The notes: generated by a model from the sequence alone, not told the origin. A stretch of 64,000 nt of DNA from Streptomyces aquilus (GCF_003955715.1 NZ_CP034463.1:8742001-8806000); one strand, 5' to 3'; counted from the first letter of the stretch, positions 42,146 through 53,323 are shown. Numbers and translations: made by a program.

Positions 42146-42630
42146 GGGACGAGATGGACGACGACGAGACGTTCGACGAGGCCTACGACGGTCAGGACGC
42201 CGACGCGGACCTGCTGGAGGAGGAGCTCCGCAGGGCCGCCGGCATCCTCGACCCGGTACCGGCCCAGCTGCGGCAGATCGCCGTGGAGGCCTATGCCTTA
42301 CATGACCTCGACGCCCGGATCGCCGAGCTGACCTTCGACTCGGTCGTGGACGCCATCCCCGTCAGGGGAGCCACGGACGTGCCGCGGATGCTCACCTTCC
42401 GCGCGGGTGAGGTCACCGTGGACGTGGAGGTCACGGGGGAGGGCCTGATGGGGCAGGTGCTGCCGCCCCAGCAGGCGTCGGTCGAGGTGCTCAGCGGGCC
42501 GCAGACCGGGGCCCCGCTGACCACCGACGCCATGGGGCGCTTCACCTACGGCGGACCGCCCGCCGGCCCCTTCGCACTGCGGCTGCGGACCGGCGGCGAG
42601 GCGATCGTCACCGACTGGCTGACGGTCTGA
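42142..42630 (+). CDS. Acidic sigma-factor-partner protein of unknown function (contains a TTA codon)
   Basis: This is a 162-residue soluble protein. A very acidic start (DEMDDDETFDEAYDGQDADA, LLEEELRR) leads to a helical PVPAQLRQIAVEAYALHDLD segment. A beta-rich C-terminal half follows (LTFRAGEVTVDVEVTGEGLMGQVLPPQQASVEVL, then GRFTYGGPPAGPFALRLR, resembling carboxypeptidase-regulatory-like folds). It has no zinc-finger anti-sigma motif and no transmembrane helix. GTGA overlap with the sigma gene suggests a stoichiometric partner, perhaps an anti-sigma factor or a substrate of the neighbouring proteases; this is inference. A TTA codon lies at 42298-42300, as in the sigma gene. Confidence 0.75.
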   Translation: MRDEMDDDETFDEAYDGQDADADLLEEELRRAAGILDPVPAQLRQIAVEAYALHDLDARIAELTFDSVVDAIPVRGATDVPRMLTFRAGEVTVDVEVTGEGLMGQVLPPQQASVEVLSGPQTGAPLTTDAMGRFTYGGPPAGPFALRLRTGGEAIVTDWLTV

Positions 42631-42631
42631 C

Positions 42632-43849
42632 TCATCCCCAGGTGACGGGCAGGGACTGCGGTCCGCGGATCATCGTCTTGCGGCGCCAGGCCACCTGGTC
42701 GGCCGGGACCGCGAGCCGCAGCCCGGGCAACCGGTCCAGGAGCGTGCCGACCATGAGCTCGATCTGGAGCCGCGCCAGCACCGCGCCCGTGCAGTAGTGC
42801 GGGCCGTTGCCGAAGGACAGGTGCGGGTTGGGGTCCCGGTCGAGGTCGATGCGGTCCGGGTCGGGGAAGACGTCCGGGTCACGGTTGGCGGCCAGATAGG
42901 AGACGTACACCGGGTCGCCCGCGCGGATCAGCTGCCCGCCCACCTCGACGTCCTCCAGGGCGATCCGGGCGAGCCCGACCGCCGTGCGGTGCGGGACGTA
43001 GCGCATGAGCTCGTCCAGGGCGGTCGCCCGCGCCTCGGGCTGGTGCCGCATGCGCTCCATCAGCTCGGGGCGCGTCAGCAGCAGGTACAGCGTCTGGCCG
43101 CAGTTGTGGGTGACCGCCTCGCCGCCGATCTGCAAGGGCGCGGCCAGCCCGACCGCCTCCGCCTCGCTGATCTCGCCCCGCCGCAGGGCCGCGCCGATCA
43201 GCGAGTACACGTCGTCGCCGGCACTGTCCGCGCGGGCCCGGACGGTGTCCGCGATCCAGCCAAACATGCCCTTCTTGGCCTCGGCGGACGCCTCGGCCCC
43301 GCCCTTGATGGAGACGATCTGCGCCGCCCAGGCGTGCATCTGGGGCCGGTCGGCGGCGGGCACCCCCATGACCTCGCAGATCAGGGTCACCGGGAAGGGT
43401 TCGAGGACCCGCTCGACGAGATCGGCGGGCGGACCGTCCCGTACGATCCCCGCCACCAGCGGGTCGAGGAGCTCCTGCGCGCGAGGCCGCAGCCGCTTCA
43501 TCGCGCTGACCGTGAACGCTCCGGCCACGGCCTTGCGCAGCCGGTTGTGGTCGGGCTGGTCGGCCCAGGCGGGGGAGCCCGGCTGCGGGCTGAAGTGCGG
43601 GGCGAGCCGGGTGACTTGGCGGTCCATGCCGGCGGTGCGGCTGAACCGCGGATCGTTGGTGATCTGCCGGACGTCCTCGTAGCGGGTGGCGAGCCACGCC
43701 CACCCCACTCCGAACGGCAGCCGGATCCGGGTCAGCGGCCCCTCCCGCATCAGCTCCGCCAGCACCGGGTCGAACTCCGTCCCGGCCAGGTCGAGTGCGG
43801 GCCACTCCCGTACGGGAGGGCCGGTCAGCGTGGTGGTCTCCTCGGTCAT
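42632..43849 (-). CDS. Cytochrome P450
   Basis: This is a 405-residue bacterial class I P450. The haem-binding loop SFGNGPHYCTGAVLARLQ places the axial cysteine at about residue 353; the K-helix ELMR (ExxR) and the PDRIDLDRDPNPH meander are present. The I-helix reads LQIGGEAVTHNCGQ: the conserved acidic residue is there, but the usual following threonine is Ala/Val, so proton delivery may be atypical. The ATG at 43849 is preferred over upstream frame extension. No ferredoxin gene is adjacent. It converges, one base apart, with the sigma-partner gene. Substrate unknown. Confidence 0.93.
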   Translation of the reverse strand: MTEETTTLTGPPVREWPALDLAGTEFDPVLAELMREGPLTRIRLPFGVGWAWLATRYEDVRQITNDPRFSRTAGMDRQVTRLAPHFSPQPGSPAWADQPDHNRLRKAVAGAFTVSAMKRLRPRAQELLDPLVAGIVRDGPPADLVERVLEPFPVTLICEVMGVPAADRPQMHAWAAQIVSIKGGAEASAEAKKGMFGWIADTVRARADSAGDDVYSLIGAALRRGEISEAEAVGLAAPLQIGGEAVTHNCGQTLYLLLTRPELMERMRHQPEARATALDELMRYVPHRTAVGLARIALEDVEVGGQLIRAGDPVYVSYLAANRDPDVFPDPDRIDLDRDPNPHLSFGNGPHYCTGAVLARLQIELMVGTLLDRLPGLRLAVPADQVAWRRKTMIRGPQSLPVTWG

Positions 43850-43907
43850 GCCCTCCACCCTCACCGCGCTACGGCCGGGTGTCGCGCGGGAGTGCTCCAG
43901 CCGGAGG

Positions 43908-44696
43908 TCAGCCGGACACGGCGTCGACGAGCGCCGCGAGCGCCGAGGCGAGCCGCTCAAGGCCGGGACCGGCGGGCCCGCCCGGCTCGGTCATGTACGT
44001 GTCCCGCCGGATCTCCACCATCAGCGCGGAGACCCGCGGATCACGTCCGTAGAACGCGAGGGGCACGTACGTCCCGCTGAACGGACTGTCCACCCCCGTC
44101 TCCCCGAAGGCCTTCCGCGCCGCGGCGAGCAGCTCCGGCGGCGTGTGGAAGGCGTCCGTGCCGAGGCAGACGGGCGGTCGCGGACCGTCGCCATGCAGCT
44201 CGTAGGGCAGGGCCGCGCTGGGATAGGAGTGCACGTCGACGATCACGGCCCGTCCGGCCGCGGCCAGCCGCTCGGCGACGGCCTCGGTCATGGCCCGCGC
44301 GTACGGCCGGAAGTACCGCGCGAGCAGCGGCTCGGGGTCGGTGTCCGCGGGCCGCAGCACCTTCCGGTCGGTGGTTCGCGTGTACACGGCGCCCATCCCG
44401 ACGGCGAGCATCTCCTCCCGCTCGTCCGGGAACCGCTCGGGATCGACGACCAGCCGCGACAGCCGGTTCACGAACCGCCACGGCGTCACCGCCGACAGCC
44501 CGGCCGCCCGCTCGGCCAGCTCCGCGGTGTGCGCGTCGACGATGTGGTCCAGCTCCCGCTCCAGCGCGGCGTCGTCCAGCACGATGCCCGCGCGCACGTC
44601 GGCCGGTATCCCCCGCGCGGAATGCGGCACATGCAGGATCACGGGGGAGCGGGCCGCGCCGGTCCGGAGCACGAAGGGCGATGCGGCGAAGGACAT
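43908..44696 (-). CDS. N-formylglutamate amidohydrolase family protein
   Basis: This is a 262-residue member of the FGase/HutG-like family: VILHVPHSARGIPADVRAGI at the start, ELDHIVDAHTAEL (metal-binding acid/His), NRLSRLVVDPERFPDEREEM, VIVDVHSYPSAALPYE and EIRRDTYMTEP at the active site. It probably hydrolyses an N-acyl amino acid, such as N-formylglutamate from histidine breakdown, although no other hut genes are adjacent and family members have varied substrates. It reads as a monocistronic gene. Confidence 0.86.
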   Translation of the reverse strand: MSFAASPFVLRTGAARSPVILHVPHSARGIPADVRAGIVLDDAALERELDHIVDAHTAELAERAAGLSAVTPWRFVNRLSRLVVDPERFPDEREEMLAVGMGAVYTRTTDRKVLRPADTDPEPLLARYFRPYARAMTEAVAERLAAAGRAVIVDVHSYPSAALPYELHGDGPRPPVCLGTDAFHTPPELLAAARKAFGETGVDSPFSGTYVPLAFYGRDPRVSALMVEIRRDTYMTEPGGPAGPGLERLASALAALVDAVSG

Positions 44697-44736
44697 GCGG
44701 CTGCTCCAGGGGCGTCGCGGACGGTGTGGAGCACGA

Positions 44737-45300
44737 TCACACCATGCTCGGCGAGGAGGCGTTGACGCACTGGACCTGGACGTCCAGGAGGGAGTGCCGG
44801 CATTCGTGGGTGGGGACGGTGTCGACGAGTACCTGGTAGGTGACCGTTGTCCCGGAACCGAGGCGCCCGGGGCCTATGCGCAGCTCGGCGTCGCGCACCC
44901 GGGCCGGTGGCGCCTGGGCGTCGCTGGGCTCGGACGCGGTCGTCGTCAGCTTCGCGTACGGCACGGCGAGCCGGATGCGGAACGGCTCGCCGCGGTCGAA
45001 GGCGCTGCTGGCTATGTCCCGCCGCCCGGGGTTGGTGAGCACCACCGTGACCATGTGCGGGTCGGCCAGCGGGGTGCCGTTGTGGCTGATGACCAGGCTC
45101 CCGTCGTGGACGCCCGGGACCAGCGGGGCGCAGGTGACCGTGTAGGTGAGCCGGTGCCGGGGGTGTGCCACGTGCAGGACGGCCCAGATCCCGAACCAGC
45201 CGACGACGACGGTGGCGACGACCCCGGCCGCGGCCACCACGGTGTCCGCCGCGTAGAACGAGTCGGACGCGGTGGTCTGAGCGGACAAGACGTCGTACAC
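44737..45300 (-). CDS. Hypothetical single-pass membrane protein
   Basis: This is a 187-residue protein. One N-terminal helix (about residues 18-43, VVAAAGVVATVVVGWFGIWAVLHV) is followed by an extracytoplasmic or cytoplasmic beta-rich domain (LTYTVTCAPLVPGVHDGSLVISHNG, VTVVLTNPGRRDIASSAFDRGEPFRIRLAVPYAKL in outline). I see similarity only to uncharacterised streptomycete proteins with an immunoglobulin-like look. It lies 27 bases downstream of the DUF397 gene, so it may share that transcript. Confidence 0.7.
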   Translation of the reverse strand: MYDVLSAQTTASDSFYAADTVVAAAGVVATVVVGWFGIWAVLHVAHPRHRLTYTVTCAPLVPGVHDGSLVISHNGTPLADPHMVTVVLTNPGRRDIASSAFDRGEPFRIRLAVPYAKLTTTASEPSDAQAPPARVRDAELRIGPGRLGSGTTVTYQVLVDTVPTHECRHSLLDVQVQCVNASSPSMV

Positions 45301-45327
45301 GGGCAGCCCCCCTGGCCGGTCGGTCGG

Positions 45328-45522
45328 TCAGCTTCGGTGCGGGCGGTCGTCGCCGGCCGCTCGGAGAAACGCGCGCCACCCCTGTGGCGTGAAGGCCAGC
45401 ACCGGCAGGCCGGTGTCCTTGGAGTCCCGGACCGCGACCGCCCCCTCGATGAGGGCGACCTCGACGCATGCTCCGTTGCCCGCGCTGTAGCTGCTCTTGT
45501 GCCATATGGCGTGCGGGTTCAT
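45328..45522 (-). CDS. DUF397 domain-containing protein
   Basis: This is a 64-residue protein with the full DUF397 pattern: [17 protein letters not shown], then [26 protein letters not shown]. These small proteins pair with DUF5753 helix-turn-helix regulators in actinomycetes (the WhiJ-like and Scr1-like systems) and are thought to act as antagonist partners. Its ATG overlaps the stop of that regulator here (ATGA), confirming the pair. Confidence 0.93.
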   Translation of the reverse strand: MNPHAIWHKSSYSAGNGACVEVALIEGAVAVRDSKDTGLPVLAFTPQGWRAFLRAAGDDRPHRS

Positions 45523-46382
45523 GAGTCCTGCATCTCCCTTGTGATCTGTTCCAGGAGGACGGCCGCTTCCTGCGGGTCCGGAGCCGCGGCCCGGAGCAGG
45601 TCGAAGGTCTGGATGAAGGAGCGGACGTCGCGTTCCTTCTCCAGATAGACGTTGCCTGCCATGGAGTTGACGTAGACGACCGTGGGGGTGTGCGGTTCGA
45701 ATTCCAGGAGGGAGAAGGCGCCGGACAGGGCCGCGTGGGCGCCCTTGGACGTCGGCATGATCTGGAGGGTGACGTTGGGCAGGGCGGTGACCTCCGCGAG
45801 GTGGCGCAGCTGGGCGGTCATGACCTCCTTGCCGCCGACGGGCCGGCGCAGCGCGCTCTCCTCCATCACCACCCACAGCTCCAGCGGGTCGGGCTGCCGG
45901 GTGAGCAGCGCCTGACGCTCCTTGCGGAAGCGCACCAACTGGTCCGTCTCGTCGGGCCGGTTGGGCTGGAACGCGGCGATCACCGCATGCGCGTAGTCCT
46001 CGGTCTGGAGCAGGCCGTGCACCACCATCGACTCGTAGGACCTCAGGACCTGGGCGTCGGCCTCCAGGCCCGCGTAGGTGGCCATGCCCGAGGGCAGCAC
46101 GTCGCCGTAGTGGGCCCACCAGCCCTGCTGCTGCGCGTCCTTGTGGATCTGCATCACGGTCTCGATGCGCTGCGGGTCGGCGATCCCGTACCACTCCAGC
46201 AGGTCGCGCACGTCCCGGGCCTTGATCGGCGCCTGGCCCGTCTCCACCCGGCTGATCTTCGACATCGAGCACTCCAGGTGGGTGGCGGCATCCTCGATCC
46301 GCCTGCCCGCCTGTTCTCGCAAGCGCCGCAGCTCCGCGCCGAGTTGACGCCGTCGTACCGTGGGCCCCCCTGCCGTGGCCAT
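45519..46382 (-). CDS. Helix-turn-helix (XRE) regulator with DUF5753 domain
   Basis: This is a 287-residue regulator. An XRE helix-turn-helix occupies about residues 12-65 ([37 protein letters not shown] in outline), followed by a DUF5753 C-terminal domain with [23 protein letters not shown] and [23 protein letters not shown] segments. It forms a family-typical pair with the coupled DUF397 gene. The ATG at 46382 is preferred; an open frame extends further upstream without a ribosome-binding site. Copies of ACGCAATTG in the promoter region may be its own binding sites. Confidence 0.92.
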   Translation of the reverse strand: MATAGGPTVRRRQLGAELRRLREQAGRRIEDAATHLECSMSKISRVETGQAPIKARDVRDLLEWYGIADPQRIETVMQIHKDAQQQGWWAHYGDVLPSGMATYAGLEADAQVLRSYESMVVHGLLQTEDYAHAVIAAFQPNRPDETDQLVRFRKERQALLTRQPDPLELWVVMEESALRRPVGGKEVMTAQLRHLAEVTALPNVTLQIMPTSKGAHAALSGAFSLLEFEPHTPTVVYVNSMAGNVYLEKERDVRSFIQTFDLLRAAAPDPQEAAVLLEQITREMQDS

Positions 46383-46487
46383 CGCCTCACCCCTCGCAAT
46401 CGGCGCCGCGGAGTATTGCTCGACGCAATTGTGCCTCGCACTGAACGTACTTGTACCCGCGAGGAGTTGAGTCGAGACATGTGGCGC

Positions 46488-46499
46488 ACGCAATTGCGT
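46488..46499. promoter_or_regulatory. Palindrome ACGCAATTGCGT upstream of the XRE gene
   Basis: A perfect 12-bp palindrome about 105 bases before the regulator start. The half-site ACGCAATTG recurs at 46423-46431 (ACGCAATTGTGC). AT-rich palindromes of this type stand out in this GC-rich DNA and suggest autoregulation. Confidence 0.5.
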
Positions 46500-46540
46500 A
46501 CCGGAAGTCTCTTGGCCGTACGGGCGGGCCTCCACGGACA

Positions 46541-46583
46541 GACGTCCGCCCCGGCCGGGCAGCTGCCGACCGGGGCGGACGTC
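46541..46583 (-). terminator. Terminator of the isocitrate dehydrogenase gene
   Basis: GACGTCCGCCCCGG (46541-46554) pairs perfectly over 14 bp with CCGGGGCGGACGTC (46570-46583), with a 15-base loop, 17 bases downstream of the icd stop on the minus strand. Confidence 0.8.
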
Positions 46584-46599
46584 GTTCAGCGGGGGTGCG

Positions 46600-48930
<2,331 letters not shown>

Positions 48931-49026
48931 TCATGCAACCCGAACGCCCGATCTTGAGTGATGGAGGGTGATCACACCCATTCGGCGGCCGGACCGACCA
49001 CCCGGCCGCCCGAGCGAAAGCGGACC

Positions 49027-50562
49027 ATGAGATATCGCACCAGAGTGACGGCACCCGCCGCCCTGATCGGTACCGCCGCGGCCCTGACCATCGGGGGAGC
49101 CCCGGCGCAGGCCGCCGCCAGGAGCGGCGTCGCGGGCCCGGAGACCCTGGGGGACCCCGTCTACCCGGCCCTCGGCAACGACGGCTACCGCGTGTCGTCC
49201 TACCACCTGGACCTCGCCTACGACGCCACGACCAGGCTCGTCGACGCCACCGTCACCCTGCGGATCACCACCACCGAGGCCCTGACCCGCTTCTCCCTGG
49301 ACGCGCTCGGCCTGGACATACGCACGGTGACCGTGGGCGGACGGGCCGCCGCCTTCGAGCAGGCGGAGGAGAAGCTGCGGATCACCCCGGCCCGCTGTCT
49401 GCCCGCCCGCTGCCGGGCCACGGTCACCGTGACGTACTCCGCGGACCCGCGCCGCACCCTCGCGCACACCGCCTGGGTGCCCACCCCGGACGGCTTCGCG
49501 GTCTGCCCCCAGCCGAACTCGGCGCACACCGTCTTCCCGTGCAACGACCACCCGGTGGACAAGGCGGACTTCACCTTCCGTCTCACCGTCCCGGCAGGCC
49601 TGAAGGGCGTCGCGAACGGCTCCCTGACGGGTACCGAGGACCTCGGCGACGGGCGCACCGCGTACAGCTACCGCTCCCGGGAGCCGATAGCCACCGAGCT
49701 GGTCCAGGTCACGGTCGGCGACTACGTGGTCAAGGACCGGCAGGGCCCGAACGGCCTGCCGCTGCGGGACGTCGTCCCCGTCGCCCGCGCCGAGGCCCTG
49801 GAGCCCGCGCTCGCCCTCACCCCGAACCTGGTGAGCTGGATCGAGCAGCGGCTCGGCGCCTACCCCTTCGAGACGTACGGCCTGCTGCCGTGCAACAACG
49901 ACTCCTCGACGGCCTTCGACTTCACGGGCCTGGAGACCCAGACCCTGACCCTCTACAAGCCGAACTACCTGCTCCAGGCCGAGCCGAAGATCGGCTCGCA
50001 CATGATGCACGAGCTGGTCCACTCCTACTTCGGCAACAGTGTCAGCCCCGCCACCTGGGCCGACCTGTGGATCAACGAGGGCCACGCCGACTTCTACGGG
50101 CTGCTCTACCGCTACGAGCGCGGCTGGGCCGACTCGATCGGCCTGACCACCATGGAAGCCCGGATGAAGGACACCTACGCCAAGGGCGACCTGTGGCGTC
50201 AGTCCTCCGGCCCGGTCGCGGCCCCCAACGAGGCCAACCTCTTCGACAACCAGCGCTACCTCGGCGGCGTCCTCGTCCTGTACGCGCTGCGCCAGCAGGT
50301 CGGCGAGACGGTGTTCGCCTCGATCGAGCGCACCTTCCTCGACCGCTTCCGCAACTCCTCGGCGTCGACCGCCGACTACATCGCCGTCGCCTCCGAGATC
50401 TCCGGCCAGGACCAGTCCGGCTTCCTGCGGGAGTGGCTCTACGGCACGAAGACCCCGCGCATGCCCGGCCACCCTGACTGGACGGTCACGCCGGTGACCT
50501 CGTCCCTGCGCCGCCCGCAGAGCCGGCCGAGCGGCCACCACGACAACTCGGCCACGCTCTGA
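49027..50562 (+). CDS. Secreted M1 family metalloaminopeptidase
   Basis: This 511-residue M1 peptidase has a signal peptide (RYRTRVTAPAALIGTAAALTIGGAPAQAA) ending near residue 28. The zinc motif HELVH (His328, Glu329, His332) is followed by Glu351 at the canonical 18-residue distance (NEGHADF). The exopeptidase motif is GLETQ in place of GAMEN, as in several actinomycete homologues. It lacks the large C-terminal helical domain of PepN, so it is a short secreted variant. The ATG at 49027 is chosen because an upstream GTG would place a polar tail before the signal peptide. Confidence 0.92.
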   Translation: MRYRTRVTAPAALIGTAAALTIGGAPAQAAARSGVAGPETLGDPVYPALGNDGYRVSSYHLDLAYDATTRLVDATVTLRITTTEALTRFSLDALGLDIRTVTVGGRAAAFEQAEEKLRITPARCLPARCRATVTVTYSADPRRTLAHTAWVPTPDGFAVCPQPNSAHTVFPCNDHPVDKADFTFRLTVPAGLKGVANGSLTGTEDLGDGRTAYSYRSREPIATELVQVTVGDYVVKDRQGPNGLPLRDVVPVARAEALEPALALTPNLVSWIEQRLGAYPFETYGLLPCNNDSSTAFDFTGLETQTLTLYKPNYLLQAEPKIGSHMMHELVHSYFGNSVSPATWADLWINEGHADFYGLLYRYERGWADSIGLTTMEARMKDTYAKGDLWRQSSGPVAAPNEANLFDNQRYLGGVLVLYALRQQVGETVFASIERTFLDRFRNSSASTADYIAVASEISGQDQSGFLREWLYGTKTPRMPGHPDWTVTPVTSSLRRPQSRPSGHHDNSATL

Positions 50563-50571
50563 GACGTCGCG

Positions 50572-51675
50572 TCAGTCGAGGCGGGCGGCGGTGACCTCGC
50601 CCGCCTCTTCGGCGACCCGCTGCTGCGGGATCGTCACCGACCCCTGCTGGAGGGCCACCGTCCGTGCGGGCGCCGGGATGCGGATGCCCTCCTGGCGGTA
50701 GCGCTTGTGGAGTTGCTTGATGAACTCGTGCTTGATGCGGAACTGGTCGCTGAACTCGCCGACGCCGAGGATCACGGTGAAGCCGATACGGGAGTCGCCG
50801 AAGGTGTGGAAGCGGACCAGCGGTTCGTGTTCCGGGACGGCGCCCTCGACCTGCGTCATCACCTCGGTGACGACCTCGCAGGTGACCCGCTCGACCTGCT
50901 CCAGGTCACTGTCGTAGGCGACACCGACCTGGACGAGGATCGTCAACTGCTGCTCGGGACGCATGAAGTTGGTCATGTTCGACTTGGCGAGCTCGCCGTT
51001 GGGGATGACGACCAGGTTGTTGGAGAGGGCGCGCACGGTCGTCTGACGCCAGTTGATGTCCTCGACATAGCCCTCCTCGCCGCTGCTCAGCCGGATGTAG
51101 TCGCCGGGCTGGACGGTCTTGGAGGCGAGGATGTGGATGCCCGCGAAGAGGTTGGCGAGGGTGTCCTGGAGGGCGAGGGCGACCGCCAGACCGCCGACGC
51201 CGAGGGCGGTGAGCATCGGCGCTATCGAGATGCCCAGCGTCTGGAGCACCACCAGGAAGCCGATGGCCAGGACCAGCACCCGGGTGATGTTCACGAAGAT
51301 CGTGGCCGAGCCGGCGACCCCGGAGCGGGACTGCGTGACCGTCCGCACCAGACCGGCCACCAGCCGGGCCGCCGCGACCGTGACCACGAAGATCATCACT
51401 ACGGTCAGCACGTTGTTGGTGTTGCGCTGGAACCCGGACCGCAGCGGCAGCGCGGCCGCCGCGATGGCGATCCCGCCGACGATCGCACCCCAGGGCACCA
51501 CCGTCCGCAGCGCGGCCACGATGACGTCGTCACCGGTCCACTTGGTGCGGTCGGCGTGCTTGCCGAGCCACTTGAGCACCATGCGCAGCAGGAACGCCGC
51601 CACCAAGCCCGCGACCACGGGGATTCCGGCGACGACCAGGTCGTCCATGGTGAGATCCCGTTGAAATGCCGTCAC
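50572..51675 (-). CDS. Mechanosensitive ion channel, MscS family
   Basis: This is a 367-residue MscS-type channel. Three or four N-terminal hydrophobic helices lead to the pore helix and the conserved domain: MLTALGVGGLAVALALQDTLANLFAGIHILASKTVQPGDYI in outline, then GYVEDINWRQTTVRALSNNLVVIPNGELAKSNMTNF. A cytoplasmic alpha-beta vestibule follows (ILVQVGVAYDSDLEQVERV). It releases solutes on hypo-osmotic shock. A GTG at 51675 with AGGTGGC upstream is taken as the start; ATG at 51648 is an alternative. It converges on the M1 peptidase gene. Confidence 0.93.
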   Translation of the reverse strand: MTAFQRDLTMDDLVVAGIPVVAGLVAAFLLRMVLKWLGKHADRTKWTGDDVIVAALRTVVPWGAIVGGIAIAAAALPLRSGFQRNTNNVLTVVMIFVVTVAAARLVAGLVRTVTQSRSGVAGSATIFVNITRVLVLAIGFLVVLQTLGISIAPMLTALGVGGLAVALALQDTLANLFAGIHILASKTVQPGDYIRLSSGEEGYVEDINWRQTTVRALSNNLVVIPNGELAKSNMTNFMRPEQQLTILVQVGVAYDSDLEQVERVTCEVVTEVMTQVEGAVPEHEPLVRFHTFGDSRIGFTVILGVGEFSDQFRIKHEFIKQLHKRYRQEGIRIPAPARTVALQQGSVTIPQQRVAEEAGEVTAARLD

Positions 51676-51805
51676 GTTGCCACCTGTTCGAGTTGCTGGA
51701 TGTGCGCTCGCGCCGACCGCGCGGGTTCCGTGGTCGACGCGACCGCTCATCCTGCCGTATCGGGCACAGGAGTTCGTAGCCGGTGCGGGGCCGGACGGCG
51801 GGGTT

Positions 51806-53323
51806 TCAGACGATGCCCTCGGCCAGTTCGGCCTGTTCCTGGTCGGAGTAGGCGGCGGTGGTGGGAGTTCCGTACGAACGACGGGCGGCGTACCACCACA
51901 CCGTGGCCAGGATCAGTACGACGGCCAGGGCGACGGACGCGTAGTTCATCGTGTCGACCGTCACCGGCGAGGACTGCGGCAGGCAGAACAGGACCGTCAC
52001 GAACGCCACCCACGTCACCGCCGTCCAGCCGATCGGCCTGCTCCACCTGCCGAGGCTCCACGGACCCGGCTGAAAACGGTCCCCGGCGCGCAGCCGCAGC
52101 AGCACGGGAATGGCGTACGCCGGGGTGATGCCGATGACGTTGATGGCGGTCACCGCGCCGTACGCCGTCGCCGAGTACAGGGAGGGCAGCGCGAGCAGAC
52201 CCGCGACCACCACCGACAGCCACACCGCCGCGACCGGTGTCTGGGTGCGGGCGCTGACCTTGCGCCACAGCCCGGAGCCCGGCAGCGCCCCGTCCCGGCT
52301 GAACGCGAACACCATGCGGCTGGCGGCGGCCACCTCGGCGTTGCCGCAGAACAGCTGGGCGACGATGACCACGACGAGCAGCGCGCTCGCCCCGTCCGTG
52401 CCGAGGCCGTCGAGGAGGATCTGCGCGGGCGGCACCCCGGTGTCGGTGGCCCGCGTGGCGTCGTAGTCCTGGATGGCGAAGGTCAGCCCCATGAGCAGGA
52501 CGAAGCCGGCGATCCAGGAGACCCAGATGGAGCGCACGATGCCGCGCGCGGCCGACACCGACGCGTTGGAGGTCTCCTCGGACAGATGGGCCGAGGCGTC
52601 GTAGCCGGAGAAGGTGTACTGGGCGAGCAGGAGGCCGATCGCCGCCACGTACAAGGGACTTGACCAGCCGGTGTCGTTGACGAACTCGGTGAAGACGAAG
52701 GACGGCGACTGGTGGTGGTCGGGCACGATCGCCAACGCGCCGACGATCAGGGCGACACCGGCCAGGTGCCACCAGACGCTGACGGAGTTGAGCAGGCTGA
52801 CCAGCCGGACACCGAACAGGTTCAGCACGGCGTGCAGCAGCAGGATCACCACGAAGATCAGCATCGTCTTCTCCGGTGTCGGCTCGAAGCCCCACTGGAG
52901 GTTCATGAACGCCCCGGTGAACAGGGCCGCCCCGTAGTCGATGCCGGCGATCGCGCCCAGCAGGCCCAGCAGGTTGAGCCAGCCGGTGTACCAGCCCCAG
53001 CGGCGCCCGCCGAGCCGGTCGGCCATGTAGTACAGGGCGCCGGAGGTCGGATAGGCGCTGGTGACCTCGGCGAGCGCGAGGCCCACGCAGAGCACGAACA
53101 GGCCGACGCCCGCCCAGCCCCACAGCATCACCGCGGGGCCGCCCGCGCCGAGGCCGAAGCCGTACAGGGTCATGCAGCCGGACAGGATCGAGATCACCGA
53201 GAAGCTGATCGCGAAGTTGCCGAAGCCGCCCATGCGGCGGGCGAGGACGGGCCGGTAGCCGAGTTCCCGCAGGCGTTGTTCCTCGTCGTGCGGTGTCGAC
53301 GGACCGTTGCTGGTACGGGACAT
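51806..53323 (-). CDS. APC family amino acid permease
   Basis: This is a 505-residue, about 12-TM permease of the amino acid/choline transporter (ACT, GABA permease-like) branch: LGYRPVLARRMGGFGNFAISFSVISILSGCMTLYGFGL (in outline) at TM1, LALAEVTSAYPTSGALYYMADRLGG, and QYTFSGYDASAHLSEETSNASVSAARGIVRSI before TM7. It imports an amino acid, GABA or choline-like solute. The start at 53323 follows a GGAGGTTTCC site. A 325-residue unknown protein gene lies 36 bases upstream and is probably co-transcribed. Confidence 0.9.
   Translation of the reverse strand: MSRTSNGPSTPHDEEQRLRELGYRPVLARRMGGFGNFAISFSVISILSGCMTLYGFGLGAGGPAVMLWGWAGVGLFVLCVGLALAEVTSAYPTSGALYYMADRLGGRRWGWYTGWLNLLGLLGAIAGIDYGAALFTGAFMNLQWGFEPTPEKTMLIFVVILLLHAVLNLFGVRLVSLLNSVSVWWHLAGVALIVGALAIVPDHHQSPSFVFTEFVNDTGWSSPLYVAAIGLLLAQYTFSGYDASAHLSEETSNASVSAARGIVRSIWVSWIAGFVLLMGLTFAIQDYDATRATDTGVPPAQILLDGLGTDGASALLVVVIVAQLFCGNAEVAAASRMVFAFSRDGALPGSGLWRKVSARTQTPVAAVWLSVVVAGLLALPSLYSATAYGAVTAINVIGITPAYAIPVLLRLRAGDRFQPGPWSLGRWSRPIGWTAVTWVAFVTVLFCLPQSSPVTVDTMNYASVALAVVLILATVWWYAARRSYGTPTTAAYSDQEQAELAEGIV

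Noticed and set aside
37364..42630. A type III-E CRISPR locus around the TPR-CHAT gene
   Set aside because: No gRAMP/Cas7-11, Cas1 or repeat array is visible; only the protease and sigma-factor parts resemble that system, so it is reported as an analogy only.
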